This document shows, one piece after another, positions 1-10,045 of a stretch of 39,437 nt of DNA (position 1 is the stretch's first letter; each line of letters starts with the position of its first letter). A model generated the notes under the pieces. The model saw only the letters and a list, made by a program, of their open reading frames with translations. It had not been told where the DNA came from and did no database searches. The DNA comes from Lentisphaerota bacterium (GTDB lineage: Bacteria > Verrucomicrobiota > Lentisphaeria > Victivallales > Victivallaceae), in the NCBI GenBank assembly GCA_015061495.1, contig SUWL01000023.1, positions 1-39,437 of the forward strand. Reading direction: 5' to 3'. The position numbers were made by a program, and so were the translations under genes.

Positions 1-2
1 GC

Positions 3-407
3 TCAATTGAGCTTGAGCAGAAAAAAACAGCAATTCAGCCTCCGGAAATCAAGCCGACTTCTCCTCCGGCTGATCCTAAAAAAAGTATGCTGGATGAAGT
101 TATTGATGCCATTAACGAAATGTATCAGGGAGATTTCACCGAGGCTGACCGCGTTATAATCGGTGACTTGCTGCAGCGTTTGCTCAAAGATGAAAAACTC
201 CGCAAACTTGCCCGTTCCGCAGATCCGCAGATTTTCAAAAACAATCAGTTTCCGAAATTCTTTGAAGAAACAGCTCAAACCGCCTATATGGAAAGTACCG
301 AGCGTTATACCAAAATGTTTGAAGACACCGCCAAGTACTTCGCCATCATGAGTGCCGTCGGAGCAGCAGTCTACCGAGAATGCCGCAACAGCAAAGAAAA
401 GAAGTGA
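3..407 (+). CDS. C-terminal fragment of probable type I restriction enzyme R subunit (HsdR-like), truncated by window start
   Basis: Frame stays open from window position 3 (SIELEQKKTAIQPPEIKPTSPPADPKKSMLDEVIDAINEMY..FTEADRVIIGDLLQRLLKDEKL..) to stop at 407; 'LDEVIDAINE.YxxDFTEADRV' resembles the C-terminal helical region of HsdR proteins. No motor or nuclease motif is visible in this piece. Confidence 0.6.
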   Translation, partial: SIELEQKKTAIQPPEIKPTSPPADPKKSMLDEVIDAINEMYQGDFTEADRVIIGDLLQRLLKDEKLRKLARSADPQIFKNNQFPKFFEETAQTAYMESTERYTKMFEDTAKYFAIMSAVGAAVYRECRNSKEKK

Positions 408-440
408 AAGCTTCTGGAATGATTCAAAAGGGATTATAAA

Positions 441-1706
441 ATGAAACCAATGTCTATTCTGCCATTTCACTATTGCTGCATTGATGATATTTGCTTGATC
501 GAAAAAATAAATTCAGCAAAACAATGTGTTAAACTTATAACTCCAAGTATATCTTTGGATGTGGCAAAAGCATTAATTAGTGCATATGATAAGTTGAATG
601 GACAAGTGAAGCTGATAACCGATGTTTCTGACGAAGCATTCAGTTCTGGGATCAATGATTTGTCAGCAATTCGTCTGCTGCAACATCATGCAATTGATAA
701 CAATATCACATCTTTTTCATGTGAATCAGGAATCAGAATCGCTTCACTGATTGTCGACGATGAAGTTTTTCATTTTGTCCCCAATGCTATTTTCAAAAGC
801 GACTTCAGCCAAGAATGTCTGAATGCATTGTTATTCTCTGATCGCAAAAATGATTCAGCTCATCCTATCGACTTACTCAATATTACAGATATTCCTCTGA
901 TGGAATGTGCTGAAATTAAATGCGATACCATGCAAAAGGAAGAACAAATGGCACAAATCATTGAATTGCAAAAGCGTGAAATTGCGAAGCTTAAACAGCA
1001 AATGGAAATTTTGCAGAAAACTAAAGGCAAGTTCCCAATTCAACACAATCTCAAATATATTGAATTAGAAGTAACTGGATGCCGCCTTTCAGAACAAAAA
1101 CTTCATATCCCATCAGAATTCATTACCGAAAATCATTCAGTCAATCAACGGCTGAAGTCAAAATATTCTATTTTTGAGAACAGAAACTCAGAAAACTGGT
1201 TCAACATATCAGAAAAAGTAAATACTGCCATTGATGAACTGATGTTCAATATTGATTGTTTAAGAAAAAAATATACTTTTCTTTTAGGACCTTGGAAAAG
1301 GGTTATTTTAGAAATAGACCGCAAAGAATTTGAGAGTGAATGTGAATATATCCAAAATATTGCAAAACGCATAAGGCAAGATGTATTAGCAGAACTTCCT
1401 GATATTATGAAATTTCAATTATACAGTTTATTTAATACGTTGAAACCAAATGTTTTAACTGTATATAAGAAAAAACATCCATATGCTTCAGAACCTGATG
1501 ATACAATGCTTTTGCAATTCTTTGCAAGCTTTATGGATAAAGAATTTAATCGTGTAATAGATTACTTCAACCCGCAAATCAATGTGATTTATAAAGAAAT
1601 TTCCAGCGAAGATGCTGAAAATCCCGACTTTCGTTCAGCTGTGGAATATGCATTTCACGAAATGGATGTCTCAAAACTTTTTTCAGAAATTATCTCTTCA
1701 AAATAA
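441..1706 (+). CDS. uncharacterised protein: N-terminal degenerate phospholipase D-like fold, central coiled coil, unknown C-terminal domain
   Basis: 421-aa ORF 33 bp after the hsdR-like stop; N-term 'INSAKQCVKLITPSISLDVAKALISAYDK..VKLITDVSDEAF...IRIASLIVDDEVFHFVPNAIF' is PLD-like without a clear HKD motif; coiled coil around 'KEEQMAQIIELQKREIAKLKQQMEILQKT'. Confidence 0.55.
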   Translation: MKPMSILPFHYCCIDDICLIEKINSAKQCVKLITPSISLDVAKALISAYDKLNGQVKLITDVSDEAFSSGINDLSAIRLLQHHAIDNNITSFSCESGIRIASLIVDDEVFHFVPNAIFKSDFSQECLNALLFSDRKNDSAHPIDLLNITDIPLMECAEIKCDTMQKEEQMAQIIELQKREIAKLKQQMEILQKTKGKFPIQHNLKYIELEVTGCRLSEQKLHIPSEFITENHSVNQRLKSKYSIFENRNSENWFNISEKVNTAIDELMFNIDCLRKKYTFLLGPWKRVILEIDRKEFESECEYIQNIAKRIRQDVLAELPDIMKFQLYSLFNTLKPNVLTVYKKKHPYASEPDDTMLLQFFASFMDKEFNRVIDYFNPQINVIYKEISSEDAENPDFRSAVEYAFHEMDVSKLFSEIISSK

Positions 1707-1737
1707 ACATCTCATTTTTCGATAAAAGAAATATTTT

Positions 1738-1823
1738 GTCAGTCATTACAGTTTTGAAACAACGAGCTTGGCTGAGTGATTTTTTGTCAGTCAAGAGGTC
1801 AGTCAAAAGTCAGTCAGTGTCAG
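1738..1823. repeat. cluster of short direct repeats GTCAGTCA
   Basis: GTCAGTCA at 1738-1745, 1786-1793, 1798-1805, 1809-1816, partial at 1819-1823; two copies preceded by TTTT. Confidence 0.8.
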
Positions 1824-1924
1824 ATGTAATTCTCCGTGAAGCATGGTATTTTTTTGTGTTTTATGGTAAAATGGCAAAAAAACAAGCCAAGCACTGTTAA
1901 GTACTTGACTGGTAAGCAAAAAAA

Positions 1925-2000
1925 TGGAGCCAATTATCGGAATCGAACCGATGACCTATTCATTACGAGTGAATTGCTCTACCGACTGAGCTAAATTGGC
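1925..2000 (-). tRNA. tRNA-Thr (anticodon CGT), 3' CCA encoded
   Basis: Reverse complement GCCAATTTAGCTCAGTCGGTAGAGCAATTCACTCGTAATGAATAGGTCATCGGTTCGATTCCGATAATTGGCTCCA; acceptor GCCAATT/AATTGGC, anticodon stem ATTCA/TGAAT with loop CTCGTAA, GGTTCGATTCC T-arm. Confidence 0.95.
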
Positions 2001-2033
2001 ATCCTCATAACATAATATAGCACCGATTGGAGA

Positions 2034-3335
2034 TTATTTCAATACCACTTTGCGGAAATTTTTCTTTCCGGCTCTCAAAGTGATGCTTCCGGCGGCGAAA
2101 GATTCCGCAGTAAGCGTAAAATTGACATCGGTAACTTTAACATCATCCAGTGAAACAGCTCCGCCCTGGATCAGACGGCGGGCATCACTGGTGCTTTTGC
2201 AGATACCGGAAATGACCAGCAGTCTGGGAACAGTAACGCCTTCGGCGATATCATCGGCAGAAACGGCGGTTTCCGGCAGGGAAGCAACTGCATCTTTGGC
2301 AGAAAGAGCGGAGATAGTGCTGGAAGTATTCACCAGATTCTCCGGATCGGCAAAACCGAATTTGCTTCCGGCGGCGAGATAGGCATCTTTAGCGGCAGCT
2401 TCACCGTGGGCAAGTTTGGTTGCTTCATAAGCGAGGATCTCTTTTGCCCGGTTGATATTGGGCTGTTCAGCGATGGCGAGACACTCATCCAGCGGCAATT
2501 CGATGGCGAATTTCAACAGCAGTTCTTTGACCATTGCATCGTCCGTATTGCGCCAGAACTGGTAGTAATCAAATGCACTGGTGCGGTTGAGATCGAGCCA
2601 GACGCTGGTACCGCCGGCAGATTTACCGAACTTCTGACCGGTGGCAGGATTCATCAACAGCGGAATGGTCAGGCAATCAGCCTGCTGTTCTTCATCATAC
2701 ATCCGGCGGATAAGTTCGGTACCGGCGACCATATTGCCCCACTGATCCTGACCGCCGATTTCCAAAGTGCAGTTATATTCTTTATGCAAATGGTAAAAAT
2801 CGTACCCCTGCAGAAGCGAATAACTGAATTCCAGAAAGGAAAGACCGTTTTCCATGCGGCTCTCAACCGATTTCTGCGCAAGCATACGATTAACGGAAAA
2901 GCGGCTGCCGATATCCCGCAGGAAGTCCAGCAGTTTGATCTGACCGAGCCAATCATAGTTGTTGACAAAATTGGCTTCACCGTTTTCCAGAGTGATGAAT
3001 CGGGCAAGTTGAGACTTCAAGCACTCCACATTGTGAGCGACGGTTTCCATGGTCAACATATTCCGGGCGGTGGATCTGCCGGAAGGGTCTCCGATCGCGC
3101 CGGTGGCACCGCCAACCAGGACGGTAGGCACATGACCGGCTTTCTGCAGCATCCGCATTGCCATAACCGGCAGCAGATGACCGACATGCAGACTGTCACC
3201 GGTGGGGTCAAATCCGCAGTAAAAGACGACCTTTTCCGTAGTAAGTTTTTTCTCGATCAAGGCGGAATCGGTTTCCTGATAGATGAAACCGCGGGCTTTG
3301 AGTTCCTGATAGATATTCATAAGTTTATTCTCCAT
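2034..3335 (-). CDS. tyrS: tyrosyl-tRNA synthetase
   Basis: 433 aa; 'FYCGFDPTGDSLHVGHLLPVMAM', 'GGQDQWGNMVAGTELIRR', 'GQKFGKSAGG', C-terminal S4-like 'RLLVISGICKSTSDARRLIQGGAVSLDD'. Confidence 0.97.
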   Translation of the reverse strand: MENKLMNIYQELKARGFIYQETDSALIEKKLTTEKVVFYCGFDPTGDSLHVGHLLPVMAMRMLQKAGHVPTVLVGGATGAIGDPSGRSTARNMLTMETVAHNVECLKSQLARFITLENGEANFVNNYDWLGQIKLLDFLRDIGSRFSVNRMLAQKSVESRMENGLSFLEFSYSLLQGYDFYHLHKEYNCTLEIGGQDQWGNMVAGTELIRRMYDEEQQADCLTIPLLMNPATGQKFGKSAGGTSVWLDLNRTSAFDYYQFWRNTDDAMVKELLLKFAIELPLDECLAIAEQPNINRAKEILAYEATKLAHGEAAAKDAYLAAGSKFGFADPENLVNTSSTISALSAKDAVASLPETAVSADDIAEGVTVPRLLVISGICKSTSDARRLIQGGAVSLDDVKVTDVNFTLTAESFAAGSITLRAGKKNFRKVVLK

Positions 3336-3350
3336 AAAAGATGTTGCACA

Positions 3351-3995
3351 TCAATGTCCGATCGTCACTTCAGGCAGCGGCAGTTTTTTCCACGCCCGGT
3401 GATGGACCATTTTTCCTTCGGCAAGCCAGCGTTTTTCAAAATCGCTCTGCACTCCGGCGAGATCCGCGATCCCGTCCGGGAAAGAAACAAAAAGCCCCGA
3501 AGCGGCAATCACTTTATTTACCGCATCACTATAATATTCATCGTCACTGGAAAAGTGAAATATCCCGTCCGTTTTCAACACCCGGTGCAACTGCGTAGTA
3601 AAATCACTGCACAGCAAGCGGTTGCCGCGATGCCGGTTCTTGGGCCACGGGTCCGGGCAGAGGATATGTACACGGTCAAGCGAGGCATCCGGCAGCATAA
3701 TGGCGATCAGGGAACGGGCTTCCACGCGCAAAACGTCCATATTTTCCAGTTTGGCGCGTTCCATTTTTTTCACGACTTTACGCAATCTGCCGAGCATCAC
3801 ATCCGCCGCGATGATCCGGCGGTCAGGATATTTCGCCGCCAGAGCCGCGGTAAAACTTCCGGCTCCGCATCCCATATCCAATTCAGCGATCTCCCCCCGG
3901 GGGACGACATGGCAATATTCACCGGTCAAAATACGGATTTTCTGATCTTCAGGATGAAGCGGCATAATCAAATCGCCTCCCGGTCTTTCACCCAC
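3351..3995 (-). CDS. trmB: tRNA (guanine-N7-)-methyltransferase
   Basis: 214 aa; SAM-binding 'LDMGCGAGSFTAALAAKYPDRRIIAADV', 'VHILCPDPWPKNRHRGNRLL' typical of TrmB. Confidence 0.93.
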   Translation of the reverse strand: MGERPGGDLIMPLHPEDQKIRILTGEYCHVVPRGEIAELDMGCGAGSFTAALAAKYPDRRIIAADVMLGRLRKVVKKMERAKLENMDVLRVEARSLIAIMLPDASLDRVHILCPDPWPKNRHRGNRLLCSDFTTQLHRVLKTDGIFHFSSDDEYYSDAVNKVIAASGLFVSFPDGIADLAGVQSDFEKRWLAEGKMVHHRAWKKLPLPEVTIGH

Positions 3996-5065
3996 TTGCG
4001 CATATCAGCGAGAGTGGTATCGTAATTTTCCAACATGGCTTTGGCAAAAGTCTTGAAGTACTCGATCAGAATTTCCCGGAAATCGCCCAATGCCCGCACC
4101 CGGTCGGCGAAGACATCCTCCGGGCTCATCTCTTCACTCTCCGGCAAGGTGAATGAACCGAAAAGGAAATTGTCCGCATCAAACGTACCGCTCCAAATGG
4201 AGTTGTCATCCCGGGTAAAGGAAACTTTGGCTTTTCGCAGTTTTTTGCCGACGCCAAGCGCCGCTTTGACTTCGGCACTGCGGATGGGGCTGTCGCCTTT
4301 TTTAATGGCAGCTTCCCCTGCCCCCAGAGCATCACCGTCACCGGAAAACAGCAGCGGTGCTTCGATCATGGCATCACATTCATTGTTGCCGACGGTCACT
4401 TTGCCGGTGGTTTCGCAGTAATAAAGCAGCCAGGTGAGGAAATCTCTGCCGATGGCAGGTTCACCGGAAGCATTGGGATTGCCGGAAAGTTCCAGCACCG
4501 GCACCGCCGTCGGTGTGGTATGAAACTCCCGGTCAAGGATCAGCGCAGGAGTCAACTGGATAAGTTCCAGTTTGGTCGCCCGGTAAAACTGATCGACGAA
4601 AAGGTCGATCTGGGTCTGACTGGAAGTACCCAGATAAACCAGTTTGGTGTGCGGTTCAAGCAGCATGGGAATACCGGAAAGTGCCGGAGGCATCTTGCTG
4701 ATGTGGCGTTCGGTGACCTCTTCTTTGATCCGGCGCTTATCTTTGCCGGAAACATATTCCCTGCCGGGATTGGCAGCCAGAAACACCTGTTCTTCCCGCA
4801 TGCACAGCGCATTGAGCAGCGAAGCTGGAATCTTGCGAACCGCCTGACGCAAAGTCAGACAATAAGCACCGCCGCGCATGATGGAAGCCTCATCGATATT
4901 GGTATCAAGCAGATGACGTCCGGTCACCCAGCCCAACTGGGTTTCCGAAGAAACCGAATCCAGAGTGCCGGCTTTGCCGGGCAGAAAACAAGCGGCGAAA
5001 TCTTCAGGCAGCTCGCCAGGAATTTCAAACATGGTAAAGGTAAATGAGCCACGGTCAAACGGCAT
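3968..5065 (-). CDS. RdgC-like recombination-associated protein (divergent)
   Basis: 365 aa; 'SLLNALCMREEQVFLAANPGREYVSGKDKRRIKEEVTERHISKMPPALSGIPMLLEPHTKLVYLGTSSQTQIDLFVDQF' matches the layout of RdgC (K-R-x-I/L-K-E-E-V block followed by the 'tkLvYlgtss' strand). Overlaps trmB by 28 bp. Confidence 0.6.
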   Translation of the reverse strand: MPFDRGSFTFTMFEIPGELPEDFAACFLPGKAGTLDSVSSETQLGWVTGRHLLDTNIDEASIMRGGAYCLTLRQAVRKIPASLLNALCMREEQVFLAANPGREYVSGKDKRRIKEEVTERHISKMPPALSGIPMLLEPHTKLVYLGTSSQTQIDLFVDQFYRATKLELIQLTPALILDREFHTTPTAVPVLELSGNPNASGEPAIGRDFLTWLLYYCETTGKVTVGNNECDAMIEAPLLFSGDGDALGAGEAAIKKGDSPIRSAEVKAALGVGKKLRKAKVSFTRDDNSIWSGTFDADNFLFGSFTLPESEEMSPEDVFADRVRALGDFREILIEYFKTFAKAMLENYDTTLADMRKWVKDREAI

Positions 5066-5125
5066 GATATTTTCTCCTTAATTATTATTTTGAGGCAATT
5101 TAAAAACTCCTCATCCTGAAAAAAT

Positions 5126-5153
5126 TTTGCCCGGAGCATCAGTTCCGGGCAAA
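5126..5153 (-). terminator. Rho-independent terminator downstream of trpB
   Basis: Perfect 10-bp inverted repeat TTTGCCCGGA / TCCGGGCAAA, 8-nt loop; followed on minus strand by T-rich AAAATTTTTTC. Confidence 0.8.
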
Positions 5154-5168
5154 TGTCAAAAAAGTTCC

Positions 5169-6386
5169 TCAAAACTGATGATCTTCACCGAATCCGTAAT
5201 TCTCGATCACGTAATCCAGATCCTTGTCCCCGCGTCCGCTGCAGGTGGCAATGATGGAACCGTAGGGATGATCTTTCGCCCACTTCATCGCATAAGCCAC
5301 AGCATGGGAACTTTCCAGAGCCGGAATGATCCCCTCGTAACGGGAAAGTTTGAAAAAGGCATCGACGGCCTCTTCATCATCAATGGTAACATACTGCACC
5401 CGGTCAAGATCTTTCCAGAAAGCATGTTCCGGACCGACCGAAGGATAGTCCAAACCGCTGGCAATGGAGTAAACCGGAGCCGGACCGCCATCCTTGTCCT
5501 TAAGCATGTAACTGCGGAATCCATGCATGGAACCTGGCTCACCGTAGGTCAGACTGGCGGCATGCCCGCCGAATGCCGGACCGTGACCGAGCGGTTCAAC
5601 ACCGATCAGGTCGACCGGATCAGCCAGATACGCGGCAAAGCTGCCGGCAGAGTTGGAACCGCCGCCGACACAGGCACAAACCGCATCAGGCAGATGTCCG
5701 GTCATTTCCAGAAACTGCTGACGGGATTCTTCGCCGATGCAGTACTGAAAATCCCGCACCATCATCGGGAAAGGATGCGGTCCAAGCACTGAACCGATGC
5801 AGTAAATGGCAGTTTTATACTGTTTGGCATAGGATTCAAAAGCGGAGTCCACAGCTTCTTTCAAAGTTTTCAAACCGTGAGACACCGGGACGACCTCTGC
5901 GCCCAGGATTTTCATTCTGGCGACGTTGGGGGCTTGTTTGGCGATATCGACTTCACCCATGTGGATCTCGCACTTCAGACCGAAATAAGCTGCGGCGGTA
6001 GCCAGTGCGACACCGTGCTGACCGGCACCGGTTTCAGCGATAAGTTTCTCTTTGCCCATGTATGAAGCCAGCAATGCTTCGCCCATACAGTGGTTGAGTT
6101 TGTGGGCACCGGAATGGTTCAGATCTTCGCGTTTGAGATAGATGTGACAGTTGCCGAGTTTTTCCGAGAGCCGGTTGCAATGATAAATCGGCGTGGGGCG
6201 TCCCTGAAACTCTTTGCGGATGCGCCGCAATTCACTGATGAATTTGGATGACTGACAGATGGAACGGTAAGCCTGATCGATTTCACGGCAGGCGCGTTCC
6301 AGATCAGCAGGCAGTTCCATGCCGCCGTAAGGCCCGAAAAAACCGTTGGGATCGGGGTAATCACGAAAATAACGTTTGAAATCCAT
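5169..6386 (-). CDS. trpB: tryptophan synthase beta chain
   Basis: Start set at [26 protein letters not shown] (CAT 6384-6386), not the longer ORF start at 6500; PLP lysine region '[18 protein letters not shown]', '[10 protein letters not shown]', '[10 protein letters not shown]', '[11 protein letters not shown]', 'CSGRGDKD'. Confidence 0.93.
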   Translation of the reverse strand: MDFKRYFRDYPDPNGFFGPYGGMELPADLERACREIDQAYRSICQSSKFISELRRIRKEFQGRPTPIYHCNRLSEKLGNCHIYLKREDLNHSGAHKLNHCMGEALLASYMGKEKLIAETGAGQHGVALATAAAYFGLKCEIHMGEVDIAKQAPNVARMKILGAEVVPVSHGLKTLKEAVDSAFESYAKQYKTAIYCIGSVLGPHPFPMMVRDFQYCIGEESRQQFLEMTGHLPDAVCACVGGGSNSAGSFAAYLADPVDLIGVEPLGHGPAFGGHAASLTYGEPGSMHGFRSYMLKDKDGGPAPVYSIASGLDYPSVGPEHAFWKDLDRVQYVTIDDEEAVDAFFKLSRYEGIIPALESSHAVAYAMKWAKDHPYGSIIATCSGRGDKDLDYVIENYGFGEDHQF

Positions 6387-6587
6387 AATTTTTATCCTTA
6401 AATAATAGCTCGCTTCTCTTTTACAGTGTGGGAAATCTGCCTGCAGGCAGAAACATACGGAAATATACCGCAACGGGAAATCGCTTCCGTGCAGTGTCAA
6501 TATCGTTCAGGCGCCGGGCGCCATCGTTTGTAAAATCCGTATTTCATGGCTGCTGTTCTGAATATCGTTATCTTAACATATTTATAT

Positions 6588-6616
6588 AATATAATACCGG
6601 TATCGGTGTATTGCAA
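6588..6616 (-). promoter_or_regulatory. predicted sigma70-type promoter for trpB
   Basis: Minus strand: TTGCAA (6616-6611), 17-bp spacer, TATATT (6593-6588); the spacer contains perfect palindrome ATACCGGTAT (6594-6603). Confidence 0.6.
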
Positions 6617-6686
6617 ATATTTCCGGAAAAAATTTCCGCCGGAAATAGACCCGGAAACGAAATAGTTATTTTTTTAGTATTTTCAT

Positions 6687-6715
6687 TTGCAATAGCTGTT
6701 TTTTCGTGGTATATT
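6687..6715 (+). promoter_or_regulatory. predicted sigma70-type promoter for rex
   Basis: TTGCAA (6687-6692), 17-bp spacer, TATATT (6710-6715). Confidence 0.6.
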
Positions 6716-6814
6716 ATGGGTGCGGCGTAGTAGTGAAGTTTTTACCGTGGTCGTCGCAGCGGTATAAATGGAGGTGCTTTTCCGGATTCCGGATGAGTAC
6801 CCGGGGACTTTTCT

Positions 6815-7468
6815 ATGCGTCAGGACAGGATATTGAATATTCCGGCTATCCGCAGGATGCCGACATACTTGCACAAACTGCTGAAAATGCAGGCAGACGG
6901 CAAAATCCGCGTATCCTCCACTGAACTTGCCGAATATATGAATATCGAATTGATCGTGGTCCGCAAAGACATCTCCCTTACCGGTATTTCCGGACAGCGG
7001 CGGGTCGGCTACGACGTCAATGAACTTATCCGCTACATCAAAAACTATCTCGGATGGAACACCCCCATCGAAGCAGTCCTGATCGGTGCCGGTTCACTCG
7101 GCACAGCTTTACTGGGATACAATGACTTTGAACATTACGGTTTTTGTATTTCCCACGTTTTTGACTCCTCCCCGGAAAAGATCGGCAAAAACATCTACGG
7201 TCGCACCGTCCGGGATATCAGTGAAATGCCGGAGTGCTTCCGGGATAATCCACCCGAAATCGCAGTTATATGTGTTTCCAATACCGCCGCACAGGAGGTG
7301 GCGGATAAACTTGTTTCCCTCGGGATCAAATATATCTGGAACTTCGCCAATGTTTCTCTGCAAGTCCCCCCGCACGTTGTTGTACAGCGGGAAGTCATCG
7401 CCGGAGGCTTGGCAATGCTTTCGGTGAAACGGAAGCAGGATCAGGAGGTTTTCAACCAATTTCAGTAA
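6815..7468 (+). CDS. rex: redox-sensing transcriptional repressor Rex
   Basis: 217 aa; N-terminal winged helix 'IPAIRRMPTYLHKLLKMQADGKIRVSSTELAEYMNIELIVVRKDIS', Rossmann 'AVLIGAGSLGTALLGY', 'GIKYIWNFANVSLQVP'. Confidence 0.95.
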   Translation: MRQDRILNIPAIRRMPTYLHKLLKMQADGKIRVSSTELAEYMNIELIVVRKDISLTGISGQRRVGYDVNELIRYIKNYLGWNTPIEAVLIGAGSLGTALLGYNDFEHYGFCISHVFDSSPEKIGKNIYGRTVRDISEMPECFRDNPPEIAVICVSNTAAQEVADKLVSLGIKYIWNFANVSLQVPPHVVVQREVIAGGLAMLSVKRKQDQEVFNQFQ

Positions 7469-7591
7469 GGTTTTTAACAAATATCAATCGTTGCCGCCCG
7501 AAAGGAGGAAATTCGTTCAAGAGCGGCACAAAAAGTACAAAAGCAGTACCGCGTATGCGGTGTAAAAGTCATAACAAAAAGGGTAAAAAGA

Positions 7592-8107
7592 ATGTGTTGC
7601 AACAAATTGTCGGAAGGAGCAGCCGCTAAATTTGCCGAACTCGATGCTTTCATCGATACTCTCGGCATCGATCGCGCGGATGAACGCCGCCGCGGCCGGC
7701 TGATCCAGGTTTTGCACCGCGCGCAGGATATTTTCGGTTACCTGCCCCGCGAAGTCCAGATCCATGTCGCCAAAAAACTTTATCTTACGGAAGCACAGGT
7801 TTCCGGTGTGGTCAGTTTCTACAACTACTTCACCACCGAACCCAAAGGCAAATACTGCATCGATGTCTGCATGGGTACCGCCTGCTACGTCAAAGGTTCT
7901 GAAAAAGTCCTTTCCGAAATCGAACGCGTACTCGGTATCAAAGCCGACACGACCCCGACTCCGGATGGTCTTTTCTCTATTTCCGCTCTCCGCTGCGTCG
8001 GCGCCTGCGGACTTGCTCCGGTGATGATGGTCAACGGCAAAGTCTACGGCAAAGTAACTCCTGCCAAAGCAGTCGAAATCGTCAACGAATACAAGAAACT
8101 GGGGTAA
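7592..8107 (+). CDS. hydC: NAD-dependent [FeFe]-hydrogenase / NuoE-like [2Fe-2S] subunit HydC
   Basis: 171 aa; 'LIQVLHRAQDIFGYLPREVQIHVAKKL', cysteines in 'CMGTACYVKGS...' and 'CVGACGLAPVMMVN' typical of the NuoE thioredoxin-like [2Fe-2S] fold. Confidence 0.92.
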   Translation: MCCNKLSEGAAAKFAELDAFIDTLGIDRADERRRGRLIQVLHRAQDIFGYLPREVQIHVAKKLYLTEAQVSGVVSFYNYFTTEPKGKYCIDVCMGTACYVKGSEKVLSEIERVLGIKADTTPTPDGLFSISALRCVGACGLAPVMMVNGKVYGKVTPAKAVEIVNEYKKLG

Positions 8108-8113
8108 GTTTTT

Positions 8114-10041
<1,928 letters not shown>

Positions 10042-10045
<4 letters not shown>

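Noticed and set aside
2406-4025. 539-aa plus-strand ORF spanning tyrS/trmB
   Set aside because: Antisense to two clear housekeeping genes and crosses their boundary; no domain-like features.
6387-6500. Extended N-terminus of trpB ([18 protein letters not shown]...)
   Set aside because: Does not resemble TrpB; homologous sequence begins at [18 protein letters not shown]. It also lacks Trp codons, so it is not a trp leader peptide.
7463-7480. Possible Rex operator upstream of hydC (CAGTAAGGTTTTTAACAA)
   Set aside because: Only one half-site (TTAACAA) fits the TTGTTAA-N4-TTAACAA type; the other half matches 3 of 7, not enough to annotate.
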